DNA of 29,909 nucleotides from Zelonia costaricensis (lineage: Eukaryota > Euglenozoa > Kinetoplastea > Trypanosomatida > Trypanosomatidae): assembly GCA_030849075.1 (NCBI GenBank), contig JASAOO010003222.1, positions 1 to 29,909 of the forward strand, written 5' to 3'. Under the pieces are notes generated by a model. It was not told the origin of the DNA. It did not search any database and worked only from the letters and a program-made list of their open reading frames with translations. Of this stretch, positions 7,652 to 17,241 are shown in pieces (the stretch's first letter is position 1; every line of letters begins with the position of its first letter). The translations under genes and the position numbers were made by a program.

Positions 7652-9787
7652 CTAACGAGTCGGGGCGGCGGTGCTGGGGCGAGTAGAGGTGGTCGTCACC
7701 GCGGACGCAGCTGCCGACGCGGCAGCGGCTGCCTCACGCTTCACACGAGACACGACCGCCGCGAAGGCCGTGCTGTTGCTGCTGCTCCCGCCGCTGTTCC
7801 GGCTGGCGCAGCGCTGCTGCGGTGCCACGGCGCTGCCGCTGTGACTGCGGCGCACGAGGCTCATGGAGGCCGCAGCCGCAGAGCGGGTCTTGTGCTGCAG
7901 TGCGGCATCGATGCCGAGGCGGGGGGCAGCCGTGGCCGTGCTGTGCCCGCTGCTGCTGCGGCGCAGCGCGGCTGCTGCCACTCCGGCCGGGGACGGGGAT
8001 GGCAGCTTCGCTGGGGAGGCGGTCACGTGCAGGGGCCGCGTGTCAATGAAGTGAAAGAAGGCGCGGGTGCGCTCCGCCCACTTCAGCATCTCAGCGCGAC
8101 GCCGCAGCTCCCTCTGCGACGGCACCGCCGCCCCCGCCTTGGCGTGCGCGGCCCCTCCCGCGAGACCGGCGGGGACGCTGACAGCCCCCACACCGGCGTC
8201 AGCGGCAGCCGCCGCAGCGCCATCCACCTCGCGCTGCAGCTGGCTGAACGGGCTCGCCCCGCCGACGGAGGCACGCGATCGCCGCGACGGGCTCGGCGTC
8301 GCCAGCAGCGGAGCGCCGCGGCTGTGCGGCGACGCGGACGGCGCCGCGCCAGCCGCCACAGCCCGCTGCCGCCGGGCACGGGGAAGGGCCGCGTGCGTGT
8401 CGTGGCCTCCGCGCTCCTGGCGGGCGGCTTCCTGCGTGAGGGAGAAGAGCTCCTCGTCGCCGTGCGCCGCTGCAGCGCTAGCCTCCCTGTCGGGACTGAC
8501 AAAGAATGGCGTCTCCTCATCCTCGTGCAGCCCGTCCTCATCGAGCAGGTTCAGCGAGCGACCCGGTGCAGGCAGACTGATGCTGGGTTGCGCCGCGAGT
8601 GGGTGCCGCCGGGGGTGCGTCGCCGCCGCCGTCGCCGTCACGCCACGCAGGTCGGTGTCGTCGTCGTCTTCAAACTGAAAGAGACTCACCTGCGTGTTGG
8701 TCAGCAGCGTCTCCTCCTCCTCCGACTCCGCGCCTCCCACGCCGCTCTCACGGACGACAGCCACGGCAGCAGCAGCAGCAGCAGCAGACACGCCACCACT
8801 GCCGTGTTCACCGGCGGTGCGGCTGCCGCGGCGGCTCTCAGCCTCCGTGTCGAGGGCGGCCCACAGCGGACTGCGTGGGCTGGGCACGGCGTACCCGGGG
8901 CGGAGCGTCACGGGCCGCGTCGCGGTGGGCGGGTTGGCGCGCAGAATGGCCTGCACGGCGTCGTCGTGCGACGACGGGCGCGAGGCGGAGGAGGAGGCGG
9001 AGACGCGCAGGGCATCACCCAGCACCGACTGCGGCGGCGGGCGGCGCGCCACCGTAGCGGGGGTGACGAAGAGGGCCTCCTCCATCAGGGGCGCCGGTGC
9101 GAGATCGCCGCCGGCGCTCCACTGACCCCGTCCTGCCTGCACCGCCGCGCCGTTCGCCAGCTCCTCTGGCGGAGTGGCGGAGGCGTACGGCTGCGTCTGG
9201 TGCTGGCTGAGCAGCTGCGACGTCGGTGTGCGCTGCAGCTGCGCCGCCGTGGCCGCTGCCGCTGTCGCAGGTGCCGTTTGAGTCGAGGCCCGGGCGAGGG
9301 TCGCGGGAGAGTCGGCGTCCACAAAGACCTCCTCCTCCTCCTCCCCACTGCCGAAGTGGAGGACATCGGTGCGGCGTGCGCGGTCGAGGCCCGCGACGAG
9401 CGAGTCGGAGCGGCGGCCGCGCGGCAGGGGTGGAGGCACGCCGGTGGTGCCCGGTGCACTCGGGCTGCGCTCTTGCACAGGGGCGTCGCTGCTGCTGCTG
9501 CTGCTGCGGTGGCCCACCGACTCGCGTGCACGCTTGCGGGCCACTGCGGTGGTCGCCCTGATGGAGCTGGGAGGCACGGACGGAGAGAGGTCAGAAGCGG
9601 ACACGGGCGTCGCCGTGAGCGCCATCGACTCCATCTCGCGTGCGGAGGCAGGGGATGCGGCATGACGGAGATCGAACTTGCTGCTGCTGTTGCTACTGCG
9701 GGCGTCTGCAGCGCGAGAAGACGTTTCCGGTGCTGCGGGTGCCGCTGCTGCGGCCGTACGCTTCGACTTGGCAGAGCGAGACGGCAT
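7652..9787 (-). CDS. conserved-looking hypothetical protein, disordered, with repeated acidic/hydrophobic motifs
   Basis: This is a 711-residue protein of unknown function. The start at 9787 (MPSRSAKSKR) is preferred: the frame stays open about 199 codons further upstream, but that part is spacer-like (Pro/Ser/His) and a splice acceptor lies between. Most of the protein is predicted disorder, with Ala, Ser and Arg runs. Scattered through it are short acidic plus aromatic/aliphatic motifs at about 149-161 (EEEEEVFVDADSP), 236-245 (EEALFVTPAT), 356-374, 423-434 (DEETPFFVSPDR) and 444-454 (DEELFSLTQEA). Residues 559-594 form the most ordered segment, a helix-like run with AEMLKWAERTRAFFHFIDTR. 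There is a basic start (SRSAKSKR) and KRAR near 84-87, so a nuclear location is plausible but inferred. No catalytic motif is visible. Confidence 0.75.
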   Translation of the reverse strand: MPSRSAKSKRTAAAAAPAAPETSSRAADARSSNSSSKFDLRHAASPASAREMESMALTATPVSASDLSPSVPPSSIRATTAVARKRARESVGHRSSSSSSDAPVQERSPSAPGTTGVPPPLPRGRRSDSLVAGLDRARRTDVLHFGSGEEEEEVFVDADSPATLARASTQTAPATAAAATAAQLQRTPTSQLLSQHQTQPYASATPPEELANGAAVQAGRGQWSAGGDLAPAPLMEEALFVTPATVARRPPPQSVLGDALRVSASSSASRPSSHDDAVQAILRANPPTATRPVTLRPGYAVPSPRSPLWAALDTEAESRRGSRTAGEHGSGGVSAAAAAAAVAVVRESGVGGAESEEEETLLTNTQVSLFQFEDDDDTDLRGVTATAAATHPRRHPLAAQPSISLPAPGRSLNLLDEDGLHEDEETPFFVSPDREASAAAAHGDEELFSLTQEAARQERGGHDTHAALPRARRQRAVAAGAAPSASPHSRGAPLLATPSPSRRSRASVGGASPFSQLQREVDGAAAAAADAGVGAVSVPAGLAGGAAHAKAGAAVPSQRELRRRAEMLKWAERTRAFFHFIDTRPLHVTASPAKLPSPSPAGVAAAALRRSSSGHSTATAAPRLGIDAALQHKTRSAAAASMSLVRRSHSGSAVAPQQRCASRNSGGSSSNSTAFAAVVSRVKREAAAAASAAASAVTTTSTRPSTAAPTR

Positions 9788-10783
9788 TTTGTGCACGCTG
9801 TACTCCAAGTCGTGTGGCGGGGGTACGGGCGCTATCCTCGAGGATCTAATGCGATGTGATGGCGAATTGCTTGTATACGGCAGCGCGTGTATTTCTCCCC
9901 CAACAATGACGATGAGTGGGATGTGCGGATGCGGGGGCAGGAAAGCACTAACAGAACGCCAGATGTGAGAGATAAAAACGAAAATACACGTGCGATTTGC
10001 ACGGAATCTATCGTGCTTCTTCGAGGCCGAAAGAGTAGAGGGGAACCACAAAGTGGTGATGTGTATGCAGCCGAGCGGAAAGAAGGTGGGGGGAGGGGGG
10101 ATAGGGGGAAGAAGAAGGTGTATGCGTGCGTCTAACGAGAAAGCTGAGATATGGGAGTGCAGAGTGGGAAAGACTGCGTGTGTATCCGCGAAGGAGGAGG
10201 TGTATGCTGTAGTCGAGCAATGAAGAGGTCGGAGGTGCGTCGCACCGGCCCGTCTCTGCGGGCATGTCGTGTGGATGTTTGCGGCGGAAACAGAGAAAGG
10301 GAGAGAGAGGGAGGACGGACGGACGGGAAAAAACGAGAGTTGGCGCGCACGCTTGGGATACAAGGCAAATGTCATCGTTTTCATTTGTGTTCACAGTGTG
10401 TGCCGCTTTGCGGACACGTCGTTGAGCAGGTTGCGCCGCGGCCAGGCTTGCCATCTGTCTCGTTCCATCTCCTACTTTTTGTTTGTTCTGCGTTCGCGGT
10501 GTCTTATCGCGTGAGATGCGCGCATGTGCCCTAGTCGTGGCTTAGTCGGGCGACGGCACGTAAAAGCTCGTCCACCCGCAAAAAAAAAAGATAAACACGC
10601 GGGTCGACTAGTTTACTCGTTAACTCAGGAAGGGGTGGGGAACAACCACAACCACAACCACAACATCAGGGAGGCAAACCAATCGCACGCGCACGGCGTG
10701 TGGCGAGAGAGTCGAGAGAGAGAGCGGACTGGGAAAGAGATGGCGCACGTGGTGCGGGGTTGTAGCGCAGACGCGCCAGCCGC
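9788..10783. other. gene-free spacer
   Basis: About 1 kb of spacer holding the KRI1 3' UTR and the 5' flank of the next gene. It contains a plus-strand A run at 10580 and an (ACAACC)n-like patch at 10649-10668. No coding or RNA gene was recognised. Confidence 0.5.
10019..10045 (-). promoter_or_regulatory. predicted spliced-leader acceptor for the gene at 7652-9787
   Basis: A pyrimidine-rich run (TTCCCCTCTACTCTTTCGG) is followed by the first AG at 10020-10019, about 230 nt upstream of the ATG at 9787. A second, longer C/T tract lies further upstream at 10074-10120. Confidence 0.4.
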
Positions 10784-13700
10784 TCAGCGGGCGCCGCCGC
10801 CCCGGCCACGACCACCGCCACCGCGACCGCGAGCGGCGCCACCGCCGCGGAACGGCGCACTGGCAAAGCCGCCACCGCGGCCACGCAAGGCGGGCTGGAC
10901 GCCGTTGCCACGGCCGCGACCTCGGTGGTCGCTGCCAGCGCCTCGCCCACGGCCCTCGGCCCGCGGCCACTTGCTGGGGTTCGCCCCGCGCCCACGTCCC
11001 ACCGGCGCGTCGCCGCGGCGCGGCACCTCCAGCGGCGCGTCGGGGTCCTCGCCCTCGTCGCGGAGGCGCTTCGACAGCTTCGCGGCGATGGCCTCGCCCT
11101 CGGTGTCGTCGATCTGGTCGGGGTTGAGGAGCGCCGTGCTCTTCACGTCACCGTAGCGCCGCGAGGAGCGGTCCGAGTCGACCTGGCGAAGGCCCTTCTG
11201 TCGCCGCCGCTCGATGCGCCGGCGGTCGCGCTCGTTGCTGTCCTTGTCCAGGTACGCGGCGTAGCAGTTCATGGGCGCAATCACGTTGAGCTGTCGGTCA
11301 TCGAGGGCGAGAATTTCCTCGATCGAAAGCGTGAAGTCCTCCGGCGCAACCTCGCGGTAGCGGAAGCCGCCGGCGACGCCGCCCGAGGCGTCGGCGGTGC
11401 GGTGCAGCTGGTAGTACTCCTCTTCTTTCTGTTTCAGCGCGGCCTGCAGCCGCTCGAGCAGCTCCGCGTTCGTTTCCCCCTGTGCCGGCGATGCGGAGGG
11501 ACTGGAGGCGGCGGCGATGAGGTCGTTGAGCTGCTGCCGCTCCTTCTCAATCTGCCGCAACGCCTCGGAGGGGTAGAGGAGGGCAAGGGCATTGCTGCCG
11601 TCGGTCTCTGGCGAGGACGGGCTGAAGGCGTCGTCGAAGAAGACCTCAGACGGAGACGACTTCTTGCCCTTCTTCTTGCTCGGCGCGGTGGGCACCATCG
11701 CCCGTGCCTCGTCGAGGGACTCCGCGGCGAAGAGGGCAGGCGCGGCGCCGGCGCGGACGGCCTCGATGCCGGGGTCCTTCTCCCCGCTGCCGTCCGCCCC
11801 GTCCGCGTCCCCTCCCTCCTCCTTGTCGAGTTCCTCGTCGAAGTACGCGATCTCGTCGTCGTCGACGTTCTTCTCGTCGTAGTAGTCGTCGTTGAAGAGC
11901 TGCGCCATCTTGCGATCGAACTCAGCGGGGTCGAAGGGGGCATCGAGATCCTTGTCCGACCACACCGCCTTCAACTTCGCCAGCTCCGCCTCCTCCTCGG
12001 CGTCACCGTCGACAAAGGCGCCACCGCCGCCGCAGGCAGTGAGCCCGGCGACGGACGCGATCAAGGCACGCTGATCCTCGATCTCCTTCCGCTTCAAGTG
12101 CTTGAGCCGCTTTAGCTCCTCCACCTGCTGTGCTCGCGCCGCCTCTGCCCGCTCGCGGCGGCGCTGGCGCGCGTCCTTGCGGGCCGTGTCGGCCTTGCGC
12201 AGCAGTCCCGTGGCGGCTTCGCCGATGGGGCGGGGGAAGGTCTGTACGTGCGAGGCCGACGCGCCGCCGCTGGCCTCCTCCTCCTCCGCCTCCTGGTGGC
12301 GGTACTTCTTCTCCTGGTACTCCCGCTCCCACACCTCAGCGTCGTTGAAGAAGGCCTCGTCCTCCTCCTCGCGGGCCAGCTGCGCGAGACGGTCGTAGTA
12401 CGAGCCAACGCCGCCGTCCTCGTCCGCGTCCTCGTCCGCGTCACCGTCGCCGTCACCGTCCTTCCCGGCCGCGCTCTTCTTCCCTGCGGCCGGCTTGCCT
12501 GCCGCGTTCTTCTTGCGAGACGCCCCGGGCCGCCACAGCTCCTGGATGAAGAAGTCGCGCAGGAAGGCCTCGTTGCCCGTGGCGTCCGCGGCCGCCGCTG
12601 CCGCCGGCTCGGCGGTCTCCTCGCCGTCTGAGGGCTGCCCTCCACGCTTCGACCTCTTCGTCGTGTTGGCCGCCGCCGCCTCGGCAGCGGAGATGCTCAG
12701 TGCGAAGGCCTCCTCCAACAGCCGCTTCTCCTCGGCCGCCGCCGCACTCGCGTCCACCTCGTCGTCACCGTCATCGTCGCCCTCGCTGGCGGCCGCGCCG
12801 GCGTGGGAGTTGGTCGTGTGGCCGCGCGTCACCTCGAAGGCATCGGTGCTGTCCTCCACACTGCGCAGGAAGGCCGCACGCAGCTTAGCCTCTTCGGCGT
12901 TCTGCGGCCGCAGCTTGCGCAGCCCGTCCCGCTCCCCCTCCACGCCCTCCCCATCAACCACCACAGCGTCCTCAGAGTCTGCCGTGGCCTTGAGGGCGCG
13001 CCGGTACTCGTCGGAGAGCGTGAACTTATCCTTGCCCGGCGCCGACTTGCCACGCTTGCGCTCGACTCGCTTCTCGAAGACGTCGGTGTTGACGCGGATT
13101 TGCTCCTCCGCTGGCGGGAAGAAGCGCTGCTTCAGCAGCTCCTCCTTCGGCAGCAGCAGCGGCTCCGCCTCCGACGGCGTCGTGGCGGGGTCCTTCTTCT
13201 TGCTCTGTAGCACCCGCAGCGGGACCGTCGCCTGGCGCACGGCAAGGAGCGCCTTGGCAAAGCTGAGGCTGTTCTGTCGCGTCAGCAGGACGGCCTCGTC
13301 GTCTTCTTCGGCGTCGTCGTCGCTGTCGCTGCCGTCGTCGCTGGTGTCGTCGTCGTTCTTCTCACCTTCGCTGTCGCCCAGCGCGGCGGCGACCTTGCCC
13401 AGCTTGCCCTTGTACTTCTCCGCCAGGGTGTGCAGCTCCTGCTTGCGCTTCTGCTCCTCGTAGCGGGTCGCGTAGGCCTTGTTGATGTGCAGCCCGGCGC
13501 CCTCCTCGTCGCCACCGTCGTCGCTCTCGTCCTCGTCCTTCCTCCTCACGGCGCGGAGAGAGAGGCCCTGCACGTGGGCGGTCTTGCTGGCAGACGTGGC
13601 GGCCACGGCAGGGGCAGCCGGCTGCGCCTTAGACTTCTTGACCAGCGCTGGAGCTGCAACATCGTCATGACCGTCGTCGCTGGCGTCGTCGGAGTCGCTG

Positions 13701-13933
13701 CCGAAGAGGTCCACCTTCTTTGTCTTGTACGGCACACTGTTGCTGGCCGGGGCGAGGGGGTGGCTGCGGGGCGGCTTTGCGCGGCCGCTGTCGGCGTGCG
13801 GGTTCCTGCGACGCTCCCGCTCCGCCGCTGCCGTCATCTCCTGCGCCAGCGTGTCGCCACCGCGCGGGTGGCCCTCGCCGTCGCTCGCCGAGGAGTCGTC
13901 CGAGTCGAAGACGACTCGGGACGACGGCGGCAT
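10784..13933 (-). CDS. KRI1: KRI1-like ribosome biogenesis protein with C-terminal RGG box
   Basis: This is a 1049-residue nucleolar protein of the Kri1 family, which in yeast acts in 40S subunit assembly and early pre-rRNA processing. Family signatures appear in order. HINKAYATRYEEQKRKQEL (about 149-167) is the N-terminal Kri1 motif. An acidic stretch follows, with DDEAVLLT and the LAVRQ region (about 205-235). VEELKRLKHLKRKEIEDQ lies at about 605-622, and FDPAEFDRKMAQLFNDDYY at about 666-684. The C-terminal Kri1 domain, FRYREVAPEDFTLSIEEIL, lies at about 855-873, followed by LDDRQLN and a basic helix. Asp/Glu- and Ala-rich inserts make it much longer than yeast Kri1 (about 590 residues, from memory). 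Residues about 980-1049 are an Arg/Gly RGG-box tail, not a feature I associate with the family, that may bind RNA. The start at 13933 is set by a splice acceptor only 12 nt upstream. Confidence 0.88.
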   Translation of the reverse strand: MPPSSRVVFDSDDSSASDGEGHPRGGDTLAQEMTAAAERERRRNPHADSGRAKPPRSHPLAPASNSVPYKTKKVDLFGSDSDDASDDGHDDVAAPALVKKSKAQPAAPAVAATSASKTAHVQGLSLRAVRRKDEDESDDGGDEEGAGLHINKAYATRYEEQKRKQELHTLAEKYKGKLGKVAAALGDSEGEKNDDDTSDDGSDSDDDAEEDDEAVLLTRQNSLSFAKALLAVRQATVPLRVLQSKKKDPATTPSEAEPLLLPKEELLKQRFFPPAEEQIRVNTDVFEKRVERKRGKSAPGKDKFTLSDEYRRALKATADSEDAVVVDGEGVEGERDGLRKLRPQNAEEAKLRAAFLRSVEDSTDAFEVTRGHTTNSHAGAAASEGDDDGDDEVDASAAAAEEKRLLEEAFALSISAAEAAAANTTKRSKRGGQPSDGEETAEPAAAAAADATGNEAFLRDFFIQELWRPGASRKKNAAGKPAAGKKSAAGKDGDGDGDADEDADEDGGVGSYYDRLAQLAREEEDEAFFNDAEVWEREYQEKKYRHQEAEEEEASGGASASHVQTFPRPIGEAATGLLRKADTARKDARQRRRERAEAARAQQVEELKRLKHLKRKEIEDQRALIASVAGLTACGGGGAFVDGDAEEEAELAKLKAVWSDKDLDAPFDPAEFDRKMAQLFNDDYYDEKNVDDDEIAYFDEELDKEEGGDADGADGSGEKDPGIEAVRAGAAPALFAAESLDEARAMVPTAPSKKKGKKSSPSEVFFDDAFSPSSPETDGSNALALLYPSEALRQIEKERQQLNDLIAAASSPSASPAQGETNAELLERLQAALKQKEEEYYQLHRTADASGGVAGGFRYREVAPEDFTLSIEEILALDDRQLNVIAPMNCYAAYLDKDSNERDRRRIERRRQKGLRQVDSDRSSRRYGDVKSTALLNPDQIDDTEGEAIAAKLSKRLRDEGEDPDAPLEVPRRGDAPVGRGRGANPSKWPRAEGRGRGAGSDHRGRGRGNGVQPALRGRGGGFASAPFRGGGAARGRGGGGRGRGGGAR

Positions 13934-14732
13934 CTCCTTTTTGTGCTGGAAAGGGGGGGGGGAGAACTGTTCTGCTGGGCTGTATGAGTGTGTGTGTGTG
14001 TGTATGCGTGCGTATGTGCGTACACCGGCCGGTTGTGTCACTTGCTGAATGCGCTCCACACCGAAGTGAGCTGTCGCACAGGCAGTGCAGCAAAGCGGAA
14101 AAAAAAGGCAAACGCCAAATGAAACAACACGAGCAGCAGCGCCGTGGGATGCGAGCGGGGACGGTGACGGCCGAAGAAGAAAGAGGAGGGGGGGAGAGTG
14201 GGAGTCGGAGCTGGGGTGGACATCTGTTGGTCACGGAGCGAGACAAATGCGTGCATCCGATAAGCGGGTTCGGACGAGGCAGATGGACTTTGTATGCGTG
14301 GGTATGTGGGTGTTGCAGCATACCACAATTTGTGTCGAGCTTGTAGAGGAGTTGGCGCCAGGGCAGCAAAGAGGAGGGGGCGAGGAGGAGGAGGAGGAGG
14401 AGAGCACAATAAAACACAAAGTGTGCCGCCGCCGCCACACGCGCAAACACGCGCAGACCCACACGTGTAACAAAAAAAAACACAAAAGTCTATGAAGAGA
14501 AGACAAGCACGTGCGCAGGCTAATCTCGATGCGCACGCCTTGACGTCACATCGATGCTGGGATAAGGCAGGGAAGGGTGGGGGGATTGGGGTGAGGTGGG
14601 CTCCCTGAGGGCCGCCTGTAGGTACGCGTCAGCGCTGTACTCGATGCCACTCTCCGCTCGGACGCGAAGAACGAGCGGCACACCTGCCTCTACACCAACA
14701 CACGCACGTACTGAAATGCGCCCCTCGCCGGA
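13934..14732. other. gene-free spacer
   Basis: The shortest spacer in the window (0.8 kb). It carries a TG run near 13989-14003, GA-rich tracts at 14360-14403 including repeated GGA, and an A run at 14470. The rest is presumably the 3' UTR of the upstream gene. No gene is supported. Confidence 0.5.
13946..13966 (-). promoter_or_regulatory. predicted spliced-leader acceptor for KRI1
   Basis: The minus strand reads TTCTCCCCCCCCCTTTCCAG, with the AG at 13947-13946. The leader is then just 12 nt (CACAAAAAGGAG) before the ATG at 13933, which fixes the start and excludes the in-frame ATG further upstream. Confidence 0.65.
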
Positions 14733-17237
14733 CTACTGCCTTGTCAGCCGCGTCCACACCGCCATGTAGAAGCCCAGGACCCTGTCGATCACGGTAAACT
14801 GGATGCCGTAGTAGAAGGGCGTCAGCGAAGAAAGCGTGCAGCTCATGAACTCGACGCTGTCCGTCGCGGACGGGATGCCACCGGCGGCTACGGTGCGCGC
14901 CGCACGCCTCTGGACAGCCGCCATGGCCTCCGTCTGCCCCGACGTGGCCAGCACACTCGACGTCACCACCACGGCCTCCTCGGTGACGGCGCGACCGGCA
15001 CGCCGCAGCGCCGCCACCAGCGGCGGCACCCCGCCGTCGGCCTCAGCACCCGCGGCGTAGAGCTGCGTGACGTACTGCACCAGATTCTCCCACGTCAGCC
15101 CATCGCTGGCCGCCGGCAAGGCCGCGTAAGGCTGCAGCAGCCCGGTGATGTGCAGGGTCGCACGGCCCCGCAGCAGCTCCACGAGGACGCTGAGGGGGTG
15201 GTCGACGAGGGACTGCGCGATCAGGGAGGCCACGACACGGTACACGATGGCACGCAGGATGGCCAGCCGCATGGCATGCTCGCGCTGCGCTACCCGACGT
15301 GCACGGCGCCGCCGCCGCTCTCGCCTCTCCCGGTCCAGCTGCCGCTGCTCCCGCTCCACGCGCTTCGCTGCTGACGAGGCGCCAGCGCCGCGGCCAGCCG
15401 CCACACTCGCCGAGGCTGCGCTGGCGACGCTCTGCTGCGAGCGAGCCCCCTCACTCACGCCAGATGCCAGAGACGCACGGTCGTCCTCCATGTCGCCGTC
15501 GAGGTCGTCCAGGTCGTCGTCCTCGTCTTCGTCATCGGACCACTGCGCGTAGCGGCGACTAGTCAGGTACTCGACCGCCTCGAAGACGGTCAGCACCGCC
15601 CGATCCACGAGCTTGCTGGCCATGGGCATCAGCACCCACTGCACCGTCACGGCGGCGGCGCTCATCGCGAGTCCGCGGACGGCGCCGGGCACGGTGAGGC
15701 GAACGGCTGGCGGTGGCGACGGCAGCAGCACCGAGGGGGACGACGACGCGGACAGCAGCACCGGCACGACGAAGCTGAGCAGGACGGGGTCGAAGAGGGT
15801 GTGCGAGACGAGCCGCAGGCCCCACCCAATCAGCCGCCGCGGCGTCCGCTTGCTGCGCAGCTGCCGCACCACGAGGCTCTCGTCAAGGAAGCAGAACTTC
15901 TCCAGGTAGGACGACGTGGCCGACAACAGCCAGCGCATGCCGAGCAGCTGGGCGAGCTGCGGCGCCGGCGCCCGCTCGAAGCGCTCCTCCGTCGGCAGCC
16001 ACGCCGCTGCAGGGAACGCGGCGTCGACCGCCGGCGGAAGCGAGTCCGAGAAGCGGAGCAGTGGCAGCGTCGCCAGCTGCCGCTTCAGCTCGCAGCAGAA
16101 GTGCACCATCGCGACGGGCACGGCGTGGATGACGTGGTCGATCAGGTAGGCCGGGCGGGTCACATTGCGAGAGCGCAGCCGCCGCCACCACCCTGTCGGC
16201 GACCACGACAGCGCGACACCGGTGCCACTCTTCGCAGCGAGACGGGCTGCGGCCTTGTCAGCAATCACAATGACGCTGCCCGCGCCGTCGTCATCCGTGC
16301 CGCCGTCGTTGTCGCTGCTGCGCAGGGAGCGCGACGAGCGGCGGCCCGTGCCGGCACCACCGCTACTGCTGCTCAGCCCAGCGCCCCCTCCACCGGCGCC
16401 GCCACTGCTGCTCCCACTGCGGTGGTGGCGGTGCCGCGAGCGCGTGGGTGCTGCGGTGGCCCCATCCGACGAGCCCCCCGCCGTCCCCCCGCTGGCCTGC
16501 GAGGCGGAGAGGCGCCGCGAGCTCAGCGGGGGCTTGCCGATGTCCGTGACGGGCGGCGGCGGGGCGAGTGGCGGCGTCAGCCCGCTGGCTGCCGCCGCGG
16601 TCGCCGCGGGGGAGAGCGGGTGCGAGGAGAAAGAGGCGAGCCGCCCGCTGGAGGCGCTGGCCCCTGCCTCGTCCCCGGGCAGGCTGCGCGTGCGACCCCG
16701 CACCCCGTCGCTGTGGCTGCGGCGCACCCCGCGACTCCCTGACGCCCCGGGCAGGTTAGTGCCGCTGGCACTGCCGGCCTCATCTACCGAGGTGCGACGC
16801 GATACGGCGAGCGGCTCCTCGGCGCTGCGGGTACGGCGGGTGGAGGAGGACACCGACGGTGGCACGAGGAGGCTGCCGCTCTCCAGCGAGCCGGTGCGGT
16901 GCCGCCGGGCGCCGCTCCCACCGCCGGTCACCGAGTCGGCATCGTTGCCGCCATCGCCGCTGCTGCTACGGTGACGCCGATGCACTCGCTCGCCATCGAC
17001 AGAGCGGCGAGAGTGACGTGTCGAGGAGGCGACAGAGCCTGCGTCGGTCACCGCGGTGCGGGTGCGATGGCTGCCGGCACTGGGGTGGCGGTGGTGGGCG
17101 CGGCGCACGACGGCGGTATCGGGGTTGAGGGCGCTGAGGGCGTGCCGCAGCACCGCCTGGCTGACGTGAAAGACGTTAAAGGGGTGCAGGAGGGCTGTGG
17201 TGGAGCCGGGTGTGCTTGGTAGGTGGAGCTCGTCCAT
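14733..17237 (-). CDS. unrecognised membrane protein, possibly carrier-like (MTCH2/SLC25A46-type)
   Basis: This is an 834-residue protein. Residues 14-40 (LLHPFNVFHVSQAVL onward) look like an amphipathic or membrane segment with a His-Pro-Phe motif. Residues 45-340 are a long Ser/Arg/Gly/His-rich disordered insert. Hydrophobic segments follow at about 364-382, 475-500 and 520-555. An acidic loop (about 565-590) and a very basic helix rich in Arg (about 625-655) come next. A second His-Pro segment (IAQSLVDHPLSVLVELLRG) sits at about 671-689, and the protein ends FYYGIQFTVIDRVLGFYMAV. The pattern helix, HPh(S/N)V, amphipathic helix, terminal helix recalls degenerate mitochondrial carriers of the outer membrane, such as MTCH2 or SLC25A46. 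This is an inference from motif layout, not clear homology. Codon use and the frame over 2.5 kb strongly support a real gene. Confidence 0.75.
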   Translation of the reverse strand: MDELHLPSTPGSTTALLHPFNVFHVSQAVLRHALSALNPDTAVVRRAHHRHPSAGSHRTRTAVTDAGSVASSTRHSRRSVDGERVHRRHRSSSGDGGNDADSVTGGGSGARRHRTGSLESGSLLVPPSVSSSTRRTRSAEEPLAVSRRTSVDEAGSASGTNLPGASGSRGVRRSHSDGVRGRTRSLPGDEAGASASSGRLASFSSHPLSPAATAAAASGLTPPLAPPPPVTDIGKPPLSSRRLSASQASGGTAGGSSDGATAAPTRSRHRHHRSGSSSGGAGGGGAGLSSSSGGAGTGRRSSRSLRSSDNDGGTDDDGAGSVIVIADKAAARLAAKSGTGVALSWSPTGWWRRLRSRNVTRPAYLIDHVIHAVPVAMVHFCCELKRQLATLPLLRFSDSLPPAVDAAFPAAAWLPTEERFERAPAPQLAQLLGMRWLLSATSSYLEKFCFLDESLVVRQLRSKRTPRRLIGWGLRLVSHTLFDPVLLSFVVPVLLSASSSPSVLLPSPPPAVRLTVPGAVRGLAMSAAAVTVQWVLMPMASKLVDRAVLTVFEAVEYLTSRRYAQWSDDEDEDDDLDDLDGDMEDDRASLASGVSEGARSQQSVASAASASVAAGRGAGASSAAKRVEREQRQLDRERRERRRRRARRVAQREHAMRLAILRAIVYRVVASLIAQSLVDHPLSVLVELLRGRATLHITGLLQPYAALPAASDGLTWENLVQYVTQLYAAGAEADGGVPPLVAALRRAGRAVTEEAVVVTSSVLATSGQTEAMAAVQRRAARTVAAGGIPSATDSVEFMSCTLSSLTPFYYGIQFTVIDRVLGFYMAVWTRLTRQ

Positions 17238-17241
17238 GGCG

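Noticed and set aside
7841..9859. 672-codon open frame on the plus strand
   Set aside because: It is antisense to the gene at 7652-9787; its Arg/Ala/Gly composition is the mirror of Ala/Ser/Arg codons in GC-rich DNA, and it opposes the cluster direction.
10925..12115. 396-codon plus-strand open frame
   Set aside because: It is antisense to KRI1 and rich in Val/Leu/Arg, as expected from reversed Asp/Glu/Ala codons.
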